Assembly (NCBI GenBank): GCA_008363265.1
Contig: RHKR01000285.1
Coordinates: 1 to 6,508 of the forward strand
Length of the DNA stretch: 6,508 nt
From: Chlorobiota bacterium
Lineage (GTDB): Bacteria > Bacteroidota > Ignavibacteria > Ignavibacteriales > Ignavibacteriaceae
Direction: 5' to 3'
In this document: in pieces, positions 6,089 through 6,508 of the stretch
Numbering within the stretch: position 1 is the first letter of the stretch
Layout of the letters: every line of letters begins with the position of its first letter
Program-made: the position numbers and the translations under genes
Notes under the pieces: model-generated
The model's database searches: none
What the model saw: the letters and a program-made list of their open reading frames with translations, nothing else
What the model was told of the DNA's origin: nothing

Positions 6089-6508
6089 TCAATTCAGCGG
6101 AATGAATTTCATCTCTTCAGCGATCTTCTGACCCTCAGCAGAGAGGACGAATTGAATAAAGTCAGCGGTTGCTTTACCGGGTGTATCGCGGAGAATAAAA
6201 TTAAGTTTCCGGGAGATAAGATACCTGCCTGTTCTGATATCTTCATAGTTGGGATGATTTGAGTCTACCGGTGAGATCGAGGTTTCAGTACCGGGGGTTT
6301 TCACTCTGATTATATGGAGTCCCGGCTTGTCAATAAAATATCCGACACTTCCGTAAGCGATCCCTCTTTTATCATTGGAAACGGCCTCGGCGAGTGCGGC
6401 GGTACCCTGCAGAACATGGGTTGAACGTGAAAAATCCTCTCCGTCCAGAATGTTCTCTCTAAAATACGCGAATGTCCCGCTGTTGCTCTCCCTGCCGTAA
6501 AGGCTCAC
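6089..6508 (-). CDS. pstS: Phosphate-binding protein PstS, C-terminal part (5' end outside window)
   Basis: This is the last 139 residues of the periplasmic phosphate-binding protein that delivers phosphate to PstCA. The gene enters from the window's right edge; the GTG at 6508 is an internal codon, and the signal peptide and first lobe lie beyond it. Visible family features are GRESNSGTFAYF near the fragment's start (the SGT segment is part of the phosphate-binding cleft in PF12849-type proteins), RGIAYGSVGYFI, NYEDIRTGRYLISRKLNF and the C-terminal ADFIQFVLSAEGQKIAEEMKFIPLN. PstS-like proteins normally end exactly this way (EGQ.I.....F.PL), so the C-terminus is intact. It is first in the operon, and its stop is 5 nt before the pstC ATG or overlaps the alternative TTG. 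Related binders for other oxyanions share the fold; the PhoU partner makes phosphate most likely. Confidence 0.9.
   Translation of the reverse strand: MSLYGRESNSGTFAYFRENILDGEDFSRSTHVLQGTAALAEAVSNDKRGIAYGSVGYFIDKPGLHIIRVKTPGTETSISPVDSNHPNYEDIRTGRYLISRKLNFILRDTPGKATADFIQFVLSAEGQKIAEEMKFIPLN

Overview
The window is a gene-dense bacterial chromosomal segment with two head-to-head-ending blocks of genes. The + strand (1-2195) carries a two-component signalling cluster, followed by a broken TetR-family gene (2177-2731). The - strand (6508 down to 2728) carries a high-affinity phosphate uptake operon, pstS-pstC-pstA-pstB-phoU. There are no RNA genes, insertion sequences, CRISPR arrays or long non-coding gaps. 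Every gene junction is an overlap or a gap of 24 nt or less.

Signalling block: the 3' end of a histidine kinase of the phytochrome/PAS-kinase type (1-225) overlaps by 4 nt (ATGA) a stand-alone CheY-like response regulator of the Rcp1 type (222-665). After 24 nt comes a 501-aa kinase with domain order REC-PAS-HisKA-HATPase_c (690-2195). None of these proteins has a DNA-binding output domain. They look like a phosphorelay whose final target lies elsewhere.

Junction: directly at the end of the second kinase, in another frame, begins clear TetR helix-turn-helix coding sequence. It has no in-frame ATG, GTG or TTG before its HTH and a stop codon at 2174-2176. The N-terminal part of the regulator (roughly 10-25 residues) is missing. 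The simplest reading is a deletion (or assembly) junction at about 2174-2182 joining a kinase 3' end to a decapitated tetR. This is the most unusual item in the window.

Phosphate block: PstS (periplasmic phosphate binder, C-terminal half only), PstC and PstA (permeases), PstB (ATPase) and PhoU (negative regulator of Pst/PhoR signalling) are in canonical order with 1-5 nt gaps or 1-4 nt overlaps, so they are probably one transcript. PstB has a non-canonical ABC signature (FSIGQ instead of LSGGQ) and an unusual Q-loop segment. The promoter and any Pho box would lie upstream of pstS, outside the window.

Organism: the moderate GC content, the Rcp1-like regulator with a REC-PAS-kinase partner, and the good Shine-Dalgarno sites in the pst operon fit a free-living Gram-negative-type bacterium. 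A lineage near Bacteroidota/Chlorobiota/Ignavibacteriota is possible, but this is a low-confidence impression. I see no previously undescribed system here. Most of the window is ordinary, apart from the kinase/tetR junction and the PstB motif variant.
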